In this document: in pieces, positions 41,471 through 52,200 of the stretch
Numbering within the stretch: the stretch's first letter is position 1
How the letters are laid out: each line of letters begins with the position of its first letter
Assembly (NCBI GenBank): GCA_001599935.1
Contig: BCIJ01000018.1
Span: 155,590-219,589, forward strand
Length of the DNA stretch: 64,000 nt
From: Holtermannia corniformis
Taxonomy: Eukaryota > Basidiomycota > Tremellomycetes > Holtermanniales
Direction: 5' to 3'
Translations under genes and position numbers: made by a program
Notes under the pieces: generated by a model
The model's database searches: none
What the model was told of the DNA's origin: nothing
What the model saw: the letters and a program-made list of their open reading frames with translations, nothing else

Positions 41471-44206
41471 TTACGGCCGCATAGGCCGAAGCCACTTGTC
41501 GGCGCGCTCGAATTGCTCGATGACATGCGGCTGCATGACGACGTTTTGCACCTGCGGTGTCGGGCCCTGGTCCTTTGCAAGCGACCGCACCGCCACCATG
41601 AGCTAGTGAAGCGATCAGCGAACGCGCAAACCCGGACGTGCCAAGCCGATCACTCACCGCGTCCCAGTACCTGAACCCCCGTTCGATCTCTTGTATCGGG
41701 TTCTTGATCCCCAAAAACGATTGCTCGAGGAACCCTAGCGCCTCCTTTTTGGCCGAGACAGCTTCAGGCGTGTGCTCCTGGCCCTCTTGGATCGTCCCGT
41801 CAAAGTGATAGTGCGTGGCGTCGAGATAGGTCTTTGCAAGGATCCCAAAGCCCGTGTTGACCTCGGACTGGAAAGGCAGGCCTAGCTAGCGTCAGCACGG
41901 TTGTAACGGCGTCATCAACTGACTCAAGGCAATGTCGACATAATCGTCCCGGTTCCGCTTGGCCTCGCCTCGCAGCAACATGTGCACACAGATGGCTTCG
42001 AACAGTTGCCGGAGTGATTTCGACAAGGCGCGCACAAACGAGTTGAAGACGAGCAGCTCGCGAGACAGCGGACCGGACCATTGTTGCGACTGGCATCGTC
42101 AGCTCGCGCAATTCTCAACAACGAACCACGTACCCGGAAAGTCAACGGCACTATGCTCAAGCACCGCATGACGAGCAATGCACTCGTCCGTTCCTCCGCT
42201 GCGGTCATTCAGAAGTGAACTCCAGACCCATTCAAGCACTCACGCCTGCCGAACATCGGTCCGCCACTGTACGCCAGTCCACTCCACAGATCACCATGCA
42301 GCACTCCCGCACGTGACAACTCCAAAGCAAGGTACAGGGCCTCTTGAAACTTGTCATTGATCCTCGACGAGACAATCGCAGCGTGCAGTGCACGACCCAT
42401 CATCGTGTGCCCGTGGTGTGGTTGGTGCAGCCTGAGATGGATCAGTTTGATTTGCATAGCGATCGTGCGGAACTGACCCTCGCACATCCAAGAACCGCCA
42501 GATGACGTTTGCAACGACCTCATCCTTCTTCTCCAACGGCCTCGCAGTCACTTTGGGCTGTGGCCGTGTCCGGCGCGCATACTCGTCTGTTGCAGTCGCT
42601 ACCAAGCATAGCTTGATGTCGATCGTCGATGACTGTGATCGTGAGTGCGTGATTCAAGTCTAGGGTTGAACGTACATTCTGTCGCCGCAACTCGTCCTCA
42701 ACAATCGCACAGGGTACGTGCCATGACACACAGCGATCGACCAGAGACTTTGTCTGTGCATCACCGAAAGGCACATTCGCGCCTGCTGGAGGCGCGTGCG
42801 GAGGATCGAAAAAGTAGTGTGCAGTCTATCGTCATTAGCTGATGCACCAAGAGTTTAAGACAATGGCTCACCACCCGCCGTTGGACCCAAGAAGTGTGAA
42901 GACCGGCGGCGAGTAGTGCAAGAGCCGTACAGCGCGGTGCTGTATGACCTTCGGTAATGACGTCTTTGATGAACCGGCGGTATTCGCTCGCGTCACCATT
43001 ATCCAGGGGCTGCGGCTCAACGATCAAGTTGCTGCTGAGCCAGCCGACGAGCTGTGGGCTGACGAGACCGCGGCAGATGAGCAGGTAGACCTCGTCTGGC
43101 AGACGGCCGGAGAAGATTTCGTGCAGATCACCAGGGACATCAGCAGCCGTCACGACCTGACCACCCTGCGGCGGGACAACGAGCGGCAAAGGCAGACAGT
43201 TGCCCTCTTCGGCCGTCAAGATGAGCGCGTACTTGACAGCCAAGCGGACGCGCATGAACGTATCGCCGTAGTTCTGAAGTTTGACGAGCGGGTGGTTTGC
43301 CCACGCTTGCACGGCATGGATGCCTGTCTTGTAGTGCTTGATCATGTCAATGACGGCCTTGAATGCAAAGTTTTCCGCGGCGGCCGGGAACGTCTGTGAG
43401 AGCTCTGAGCCGGCAAGGATAGCGAGATCGAGAAACTGATCGGAAGAGATCCCGAGATCGTTGGTGACCTTGACTTTGTCGACGAATGTCAGTGTCGGCG
43501 GCGTTGCGCCAAAGTCGATGGAGGTGATGACGCGGTCGATGGGGAACAAGAGAGCTTCGGTGGATGAGAAGATGGCGTGGATGTAGCCCTTTGGGTGCTT
43601 GAGCATGTATGCGAGCTGTGTTGTGTTAGCGTGTGTCGGGACGGGGAGTTGATCAGCTCACCTGCGCCCACTGCATATAAGGCGCGACAATGTACTCGAC
43701 CATGCGGTGACGGAAGATGCGCAGGACGATGCGCAGGACGTCCCGGTGGTCTGTCCACGAGCCGCGATGAGCCCCCGTCAGGGTGGCAATCGCCTGCTCG
43801 ACCCGGCCAGTCTCATAGAACGCCCAGGCGTCCCGCTTGATATGCATCTCACGTTCTGCTGCCGGATCCAGACCCTTTGCCGGTGGCCGCTGGCTCATCG
43901 GCAGACCCGAAAACACGAACACTGGCTTGATCCGGCATCGGTCGAGGATCCGGAGGTCTGCCTCGATTTGCGCCGTGAGTGCGAGCGGAAGACCTCCGGT
44001 GGACGCGACGAGCGGTTCGCGTGAGGCCGGCGAAGTCAACAGATGGCGTAGGTAGTGGGTCATATCGATCCCAAGCCGTGTATCGGCCAGAGACGTCAAC
44101 GGGACCGTTTGTAAGAGCTTGCGCTCGTGGAGGTAGACTGAGCTCGGTCAGTCTGTGCGCACGGCCTCGTCGGATCCGACTCGCTTTCGAGATTACGGAT
44201 CGTCAT
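41471..44206 (-). CDS. MKT1: Mkt1 post-transcriptional regulator (XPG-nuclease-like)
   Basis: Mkt1 has an inactive XPG/FEN-like fold and acts with Pbp1 on mRNA stability and translation. Exon 1 (44206-44185) codes MTIRNLE and joins exon 2 (44137-43662) across a GC-AG intron (GCGAGT donor), giving IYLHERKLLQTVPLTSLADTRLGID. Later segments include KPVFVFSGLPMSQRPP, AYMLKHPKGYIHAIFSSTEA and TSIDFGATPPTLTFVDKVKV (exon 43615-42872). Next are VTAHYFFDPPHAPPAGANVP and the C-terminal LFEAICVHMLLRGEAKRNRD. It ends near VIEQFERADKWLRP, stop TAA 41473-41471. About nine exons. The N-terminal XPG-N-like and the MKT1 N/C domains are in normal order. Confidence 0.88.
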
Positions 44207-44244
44207 GATGCTAATTGATGGCTTGTCCGGAGATACGTCTGTTG

Positions 44245-44600
44245 CTAGGCCGGACTGAGCCGCATGTCAGTCAAGCGATCCGATGCGGTGCCGGTCATGC
44301 ACGCGTACCTCGGTCGCCCGCCTGACTGTTGACCTTGCTGATGGATCCGTGCGAGTAGACTAGCGAAACAAATGATACTGGACACTGCGATGTATGGTGA
44401 CCGTAGAGACTGTATGCCGCCTGTGCTTGCTGCTGCTGCTGCCAAGTGCTGGTGCTCGACCTGATGCTTGATTTCCCGCGTTGGACGCCGCCTCCAGGGC
44501 AAAGACCACGCGACAGCCGTCAGCACGAGGACGAGGAGCCAAAGGGGGTTTGCACGGGCTCTCTACCGCCGAACCGCCGTCAGTGGCACGGCGCATGGAG
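44245..44600 (-). CDS. Possible small membrane protein
   Basis: A frame on the minus strand reads NPLWLLVLVLTAVAWSLPW, one good transmembrane helix. Arg-rich residues (RRRPTREIKHQVEHQH) and an Ala run follow, ending near 44245. A TAG acceptor with a CACTGAC branch site lies just before it, but no start exon with ATG could be fixed in the short gap to CSN5. It may be a small ER or mitochondrial protein with a tiny first exon, or chance. Confidence 0.22.
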
Positions 44601-44670
44601 AGATCATCGTACAACGCTACACTCTATGTACAGTCGCAGGCGGATCGGCCGTGCAGGCTTGGGTGGAAGC

Positions 44671-46216
44671 TCAAGGCGGGGCAGTCAGGTCGACGTTGAA
44701 CAGCGAGTCCTTGATGACTTGAGCGAGCATACCATGCTGAGCCTCGGTGCTGATCCGGACGCTGAGCAGGATCAGCCACTTGCACTCTTCATGTCGACAG
44801 CGTGGTCGACTGACCCGTCCCGTGCAGCCTTGGACAGCGCGTTCCCCTCTTCCTCGACGCTAGGATGGTCCGGCGACGCCACCTTTGCTTTGCCTTTGCC
44901 TTGACCAGGCTTGTTGGACCTCTCGCTAGCCGGATCCCTGCCAGGCGCAGCAACGATCGGCACCTCTTTCACTTTGAGATTACTGCCCGTCCTCTGCACA
45001 GCTTCACCCGCTGACGACAGCTTGGCCGTCAAGTCCCTGACTTGAGCAGTCGCATAGTCACGGTTCTGTGAGTCTGCATTAGCGTCTGAGTGACTCACGG
45101 CTCGAGACCGACCGAAACGACAAGGCTCTGGCTGAGAGTGCCGATCCAATACTTGTTCCATAGCAGGTGCAGCAGCTCGGTGTCAAGCTTGCTCTTGTAC
45201 ACTTCGACGGTGAGCGGATAGTAGGCGTTTGCGTGCACGCCAAAGTCCTCAATCTTGTCAATAGGGATCGACTGGTACTGCGATGCCGATGAAGCGGGTG
45301 GCGTGTAGCCCTGCGGAGTGTTTGTCAGTAGCCCAAGAGTGAGCGAGAGCATGGACACACCTCGGGATACGTTCGGAACGCGCCAATTTCCACTTTGCCC
45401 GCCGAGATTGTGCGGTTCGGGTCGATCTGGACGAGATCAGCCGCTGCCGGGCCATTGAGCAACGAACGACTCACGACGACGGCGACGTAGGGATCACCCC
45501 ATTGTTGGTTTGCATGCTGGGTAGTGACGTCGATACCGGACAACCAGCAGCCATAACCCGGATGTCTGCCGCTGTCAACGTAGAGCCACGCCGTCTTGCG
45601 AGGCACTCACGAGTGATACCAGCCAACCAGCAAGTCACCACGCCCAGCCCTCTCGTTCGCCATCTGGAACTGCACCATGTATTCCATTGCCTTTGCCCGC
45701 TCAGTACTCTGAAGCGGCCAGTCACGGAATCACCGACCTCGTTGCCTGCATTCACGCGCGTTTCTGTGCCCTGGACCGGTAACGCGAAAGCGTCGGTGAT
45801 CCAGAACGTGTGATCGCGTACTTTGCCATTCATGACGCCCATGATCTCGTATTGACCGCCGGACCGAGCGTGTGTGACCTGTTGGGGTCAGCTTGATGGT
45901 GGCTGAAGCGAAAAGGTACCATCTTGATCAGTGCGATCGCCGAGATCTTGACGTGTTGAAAGTAATGGGGACTGCATGGATTGAGTTACGAGGATCTGTC
46001 ATGGCACAGGGCAAGACATACTCGGATTTCCAAGGCGCCGCATCTGCAATCGCCTTTTGCTCCACCTTGCTCATCGTGACAATGTCTTCGACAGGGTCGA
46101 GCTCCTGATGCAGCTCGTCAGCACAGACTGGGCCAAGGTACGAGCAGCGAGAAGCACCGTCGACTCACCTTGACATTGTTGAGGACCTCGAATGTCTTCC
46201 TGGCTGTCTCTGCCAT
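44671..46216 (-). CDS. CSN5: COP9 signalosome catalytic subunit Csn5/Rri1
   Basis: JAMM metalloprotease that removes NEDD8 from cullins. It starts [16 protein letters not shown] and goes on with [19 protein letters not shown] and [20 protein letters not shown]. The JAMM centre is [16 protein letters not shown] (two zinc His, Ser, Asp), with the upstream Glu in [10 protein letters not shown]. Then come [54 protein letters not shown] and [16 protein letters not shown]. The end needs an intron at 44814-44762 (GTCAGT donor) and gives [18 protein letters not shown], the conserved Csn5 tail, stop at 44671. About nine exons. A longer unspliced frame to 44772 is less likely. Confidence 0.92.
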
Positions 46217-46726
46217 CTTGAAAGACTGCCTGGAAATGGAGTGTCGAATCTGTACACCGTCACCGTCTCTCCGCATTAATCGGGATCCCGCTCGGAGCAA
46301 TAGGTTGCCCGAACCCAGCCAGGACGCCCGATATCCCGAGCCGCGTAGGGTTCGTCTGGGCCCCCGGCCGCGACTTTTTGGTCTCGCAGACTTTTGAATT
46401 GAGTTGGGTGGCCGTCGGCCAGTCGCGTTATTTCTAGCCATCAGCCGATCTTAATGCAGCCAGTGAGTGTACGCGGCCTATTTTCAGGACGGTTCCAACG
46501 GTGCATTCTTGTCGCACGATCGGCTCGCACAGGCCGGACGTAGCCAAGGGGCGCCGCCAGGACAAACACGCCGGCATGGCTGCGCAGGTTCGGCAGGACC
46601 TAAGGCTATGTTCGTGCGGCGCGCAGCGTTACTGCGCGCCTTGATTAGACACAGGTCCTTTGGGATTATAAGGGGATGTGTTGGCTGCTTTGTGTTCTTC
46701 TCGCACTCGTATGACCGGTCACCTCA
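46217..46726. promoter_or_regulatory. Divergent promoter CSN5 / XPT1-like gene
   Basis: 510 bp between divergent starts with no gene recognised. Confidence 0.4.
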
Positions 46727-48978
46727 ATGTCAGAGTCCAAGTCGCGCGCCGGGTACGTCGAGCTCGGTGATGAAGAGAACGGAGGCGACGCGTCGGCAAA
46801 GCCACGCGCGGGTGCGAGGTTCCTGCCGTACTTTACGTGCGGGTTCGTCTGCCTGATCCTCGTGTACTGGACGGTGCTTCCACGCACACTCTCGACGGCG
46901 TCCTCGACGTTTACGAGTGTCGCAGAGGAGCAGTACCAATCGCATTGGCAGGCTGCGGACGACATCTATCATGTCCGCGTCAACTCGACAGCCGACCTTC
47001 CGCCAGCTCCGCGACTTCTTCGCCCACTCGCGCGGTTGCCATATCACGCCGTGCGCGACTTCTACACGACTGGGCGGTTACCGAAAGGTCAACTGCCGCC
47101 TAGCGCGCCCCTGGACATAGTCTACCTCTATGTCAACTCGTCATCACCTCACATGAGTGCGGCGCTGCACGGCGCAGCCGAAGCGCAAGGAATCACCCTT
47201 CCTGCGAACGGCAACCACTGGAGAGAAAATGGCGAGCTCAAAGGCGCCGTACGATCCGCAGTACGGCATCTCGGCACCACTGGAACTCTTGGTCAGGTGC
47301 ACATCCTTACGGGCGTATACCGGTCGGTTGACGGCGACGGCGAGGTCGCTCAGGTGCCGGGCTGGCTCGACTTGAACAAGATCAGCAACGCCACAAGACC
47401 CGGTCTTCAGTGGCATACACACTCTGAAGCGTTCCGACTCGTCCCTGGGACCGACCCAAAGGAAGAGCAGGCGTGGCGCGCAGAGGCAATGCCGAGCTTT
47501 TCGTCCTTTGCGATCGAAGCGCAGGTCGGGCGCTTGAATGGCTTATCTGAGAACTTGTAAGTCTCAGCTGGCACCTACTACCTGTGCTCACCGAGGATAG
47601 CATAATGAGCAACGACGACATGTTTTTCATGGTCAGTCTTGTCTTTGAACGACATGTACGTGCACTAACCTGCATGCAGAGTGACATGANCCCTTCCGNC
47701 CTCTACACGCCGCTCTTTGGTCCCGTCCTTCGATTCGACGGCAACGCCAATCTGGCCGTCACTACCAACCCTCCAGCACCCAACGAGATCCACAGCGAGT
47801 GGTCAGGCCTCCAGACGTCCAACATCCTCCTCTCGGCGCGCTTTGCCGAGCGCCGTCGCAACTACCAACACCACCTCCCAAAGACCCTCACGCGTCGCCT
47901 AGCAGATGAAGTTGCCGTCATTTGGGCGGACGAAGTCGCAGAAGGCGCCAAGGGTGGGTTTGGCGGGCACGGAGACATCGACATGCCGTGGCTCAGCTGC
48001 TGGCTCGGCGTCGAGCGTTGGCGTGAGGCCTTGTTGTGGGTCTGGGCCGTCGGGAAGATGGGAGACTGGGGCTCTGCGCAACGTACTGAGCTGGTGGACA
48101 TGCTGGGGATCAGACAGGGGGCCGACGTCCTCGATGTCTTCTATGGCGAGCGCGACACCCTCAACGCGTTCGAAGAGACGATGAAATTGGCGGGCTGGGA
48201 GAAGCCTCTGAAGACGACGTACAGCTTTTGTAAGTCGTTCAATACCCTCGGCCAAGTTTGCTAATGTCTCCCAGCCTCGTTCGATGGGCACATTCCACCA
48301 CCCAGCCGGACTGAACGACGGCCTTCGTCGTGCAGAATCAACATCGCGCAATGCCTGACTCCATCCTTCTTCGACCACTCGGCCGATTTCTCCCCAGAGG
48401 GCATGTTCAAGCACCTCGCGTTCCGGCATCCCGAGTGTGGCGACTGCCTACTCTCAGCTTTGATCAACGCGTCGGGGAGTCGAGGCTTGGCTGCGATTCT
48501 GCCAGAGGAAGACGCCCGCTTCCGTGCTTCCATGGAGCAGGAGTGGCAAGGCGGCGAGCCCATGCTGCCTCTCAGCAAGTCGTGGGAGTCGACAGACTTC
48601 AGTATGGCAAACGTCATCCGCAAAGGTCAAGACCTTTGGCCGGGCGAGACTGCCTCAAAGGGCTCCACTACCAATCTGTGCAAGTGGAGCATCAAGCTGC
48701 TGTCGCGCTACGCTTATGTCATAGGTAGGCCGCACGTTGCAGCACAGAGGAAAGCATTAACGCATGCTCCAGGCGATTCGCCCATGCAGTTTTCACAATT
48801 GCGCAATGCACCGCAAACTGCGCGGCTGCTGCGTGAGATTTCAGAGGACTCTTCACAACTCGCGTCCCTCTGCCTGAACGACGATGCGTCCCCCTTCGAG
48901 GCGCCAATAGTCAAAGCCGAGCTCGAAGAGTGGATCGAGACGGCATGGCCGGTCAAGGCGCCGTGGGAGAGAGACTAA
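46727..48978 (+). CDS. Stealth-family phosphotransferase, Xpt1-like (Golgi)
   Basis: Five exons: 46727-47556, 47601-47631, 47680-48229, 48275-48724 and 48773-48978; 688 aa. The short cytosolic tail and single N-terminal helix (YFTCGFVCLILVYWTVLP) make it a type II Golgi protein. Stealth conserved regions are visible: DIVYLYVNSSSPHMS (CR1), GLSENFIMSNDDMFFM (CR2, rebuilt across two introns), HLAFRHPECGDCLLSAL, and a C-terminal part that may match CR3/CR4. The best-known fungal member is Cryptococcus Xpt1, a xylosylphosphotransferase acting on glycans; the donor sugar here is inference. Bases 47690 and 47699 are N, so two residues just after CR2 are undefined. Confidence 0.85.
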
Positions 48979-49219
48979 ACGACCAAGACGACCTGCATGA
49001 TCCCACTGTATCATCGTGTATATTAGACGTATGCAACCCAGTCGAGGACCGCTTGGCAACACCGTTGTCGCACGACGGGGAAGGAGGCGGTCTCCGTCGA
49101 GATTCTATGCTCCGCGACAAACCCCAATTATTTTGGCGGATCGAAGTTGGTTGAACGATCTTAAAGCTGCTTGCAGCTCCTCACAACCAGGGATTGCGGT
49201 GCTGAGAGACGCTGGAAGT
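48979..49219. other. Intergenic XPT1-like / MDN1
   Basis: 241 bp between tandem genes, no ORF of note; must hold the 3' signal of one and the promoter of the next. Confidence 0.4.
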
Positions 49220-52200
49220 ATGGTAGAGGCCGACGTGTCCGCCGAGTGAGTGATCACGGCCGCTTTTTGGAGAGAGCTGACGATTGTGCAGGGCCATCAC
49301 CCCACTCTCAATCCACCTCCCTCATGTCACCCGCCTCTTTCTCTCCGACTTGGGCTACACCTCGTTGGATGAAGCTCGTGCAGCTGGGATGGACTCAACG
49401 GTCTTACGCGCTGCATACGACACGGACGAGAATGAAGATCTGCCGACTGATTTGCTTGCCATCATTTCGGGTCTAGCGGGCAAACGAGGACTGTCGGACA
49501 TTGTACTGGACCGCTTTCGACTTGTGGCGATCGAACTACTGGCGCGCTGGCTGGATATCCCGTGTGAAACGGTGGACGACTGGGAACAGAGACTGGCTGC
49601 AGCTGTGGGCTTGGTCGACACCCGGCCGGAGCTGTGGAAGTATGTCTAGGCTGTTCACGGAGCGGCGGTTACTAACCTACTTTAGCTCTGTGTACACGTT
49701 CATCGAGCAATCGCCGTTTAGCACTACACCCCTTGCACTGCTCGACATGGCGTACAGCAATAGCATTGCGCCCGAGCGCCTTCACCAGCTCTTAATCGCT
49801 TACCTGCGCCTGGTCGTTGCCGACAGTCAGATCGCTTCACGTCTTGCGTGGTCGACAGGACCCCTACGTCAGCTCATGATGAGTCATCCGGACCACGGTG
49901 TACGGTTGCTCGCCATTCTGTGTCTGGCTCGTCAGTTGCGGTGGGGTGAAGCCAAACGAGAGCAAATGGAGGCCCGTTGGGTGGGGCCCGTCCGAACGAC
50001 GGAAGCACAGGTAGTACACCACTATCGTATCGTGCGCCTTGATGGACAACCTGGGTTCGAGGTGCAGCCCGTAATCGTCGATGGATGGGTTTTGCCTGTT
50101 CTAGAGGCAAGCCGCTCCGCTGCATGTGAGTGCAACACCATTGCGCATCAGTGGACTGACGCACTGCAGATGACGCTGCCCTTCGGTCTGCCGCTCCTCC
50201 CGAACCCACCGTCGCGAGCCACATCCCGCTGCTTCCCAGGCACCTTTCGCCAAGAGTGGCCGTCATTGCAGATTTACTGGCCCTGCGGTACACTCCGCTC
50301 ACAACTGCGACACCAAATCCACTTCTTCACGTCAGCACTCGGTCGACAACCATTGCGACTCGCGACATTCTCTTGACCTTGACCCTGTCCCGGCCGATTC
50401 TGATCAGTGCCCCGCCATCCTCAGGCAAAAGTCACATCATCCAGTACATCTCAAGCAATTTGCGATCAGCCTCGCAGCCAACCGACGGCCTCCTCACAAT
50501 CCCATTGGCCGACACCACGATTGATGCCAAGGCTCTCATCGGTAGCTACGTATCCTCGCCAACCCAGCCGGGCACGTTTCAGTGGATGGAGGGTGCGCTG
50601 ACAAAGGCGGTACGCACCGGCAAGTGGGTCATCTTCGAAGACATCGATCGGGCGAGTCCCGAGGTGCTTTGTGTCATATCCGACCTTGCGGCCACTCTGA
50701 GCTCAAACAAGGACATCGGCGGCCGTGCGCGTTTGGCGGTCGCGAGCCGAGATGCGGTCGAGGCCGGGCAAGGATTCGCTCTCTTTGCAACGCGGACAGT
50801 AAGCGACGTCACGCAGCCTCCATTGTTCAAAGGCCACCACAACTTTGAAGAGATCCGATTGGCCGCACCGACCGATGAGGACGTCCTTGCAATCATCTCT
50901 GCTCGCTTCCCACAACTCGCTGGTCCCGCAGCAGGGGCGCTTGTCAAGATCTGGCAAGATTTGAAAGCAGCGCCCCGCGGAGGTGGTCAAGTCAAGCCGC
51001 GTGACGTTGGCTTGCGTGATCTGGAGATATGGTGCGCTCGCGTGGAACGCCTACTGCCACCAGGGCAGTCGTCCGCCATGGCGTCCGCAAAGCCCTTTGT
51101 CAACCCTGTACTGCAAGAAGAGGTATACCTCGAAGCCATCGACATCTTCGTCGCTGCTTATGACAATCGCAAAACGGCGGCTACGCGCAGAAGGCAGTCC
51201 GCGCTCATCATCGCTGCAGGCGTCGATATGGACGAAGAGCGAGCCATCGCATTGCTGGAGAAGCGTGCACCGTTACTTGAGATTTCGGGACCCTCGCAAG
51301 GCCCTGGCACTGTCGAGGTTCGCCTTGGTCGAACGTGTCTAGCGGGTCCGTCGCGCCGACCAGGTTCAGCGACGAACGATCGGCCCTACGCGCTTACACG
51401 TCCTTCGCTGGTCCTGCTCGAACAGATCGCCACAGCCACGCTCTTGGCTGAACCGACCCTTCTCGTCGGCGAGACCGGCACTGGCAAAACGACGACCGTG
51501 CAGCATCTCGCCTCTCTCATTCGGCGCCCCCTGACCGTCCTCAACTTGTCAATGCAGACCGAGAGTGGCGACCTGCTTGGTGGTTTCAAACCGATGGACC
51601 CTACGGTGGCAGCGCGAGGCCTGCAAGGCCGATGGCAAAACCTGTTTCTCAGCAGTTTCAGCATGAGTCGGCCGCAGAACAAGTCGTATCTGGAAGCTAC
51701 GTCCAAGTCGATGAGCGCCGGCAAATGGGCTAGGTTGGCCGAACTCTGGACCACTTCAGCGCGTCGTGCCTTGGAGAAGATTGCCAAGCAAACAGAGAAG
51801 TGAGTTTCTCAGGCCGTTAATCGTTCAACACTAAGTGCAACCCAGGTTCGATGTCGATCAGCCTCGCCGCACGGAACGCCAGAGTTCGCCGTTCAAGAAG
51901 CGCCGTGTCGACAAAAGCAAGGGAAAATCAGTCGATCTCACTGGTCCATGGCAAGCACTACTGGAAGACGCGGCCGAGTTCAATCTGCTGCACGTCAAAT
52001 CGCAGAGCAAGCTCGTCTTTTCTTTTGTGGAAGGGCCTCTTGTGAAAGCTCTGCGAGAGGGCGAATGGTGAGTCTGGACCAGTCGTCAACGGCTCCAGCT
52101 CAAATGTTGCATCAGGCTCTTGCTGGATGAGGTGAATTTGGCATCGCAAGAGACTCTCGAATCGATCGCGACTGTGCTGGAAGGCTCCACCGCCTCTGTC

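Noticed and set aside
44772..45161. Unspliced C-terminal extension of CSN5 ending MKSASG
   Set aside because: Splicing 44814-44762 restores the conserved tail [10 protein letters not shown], which the family has, so the unspliced stop is unlikely.
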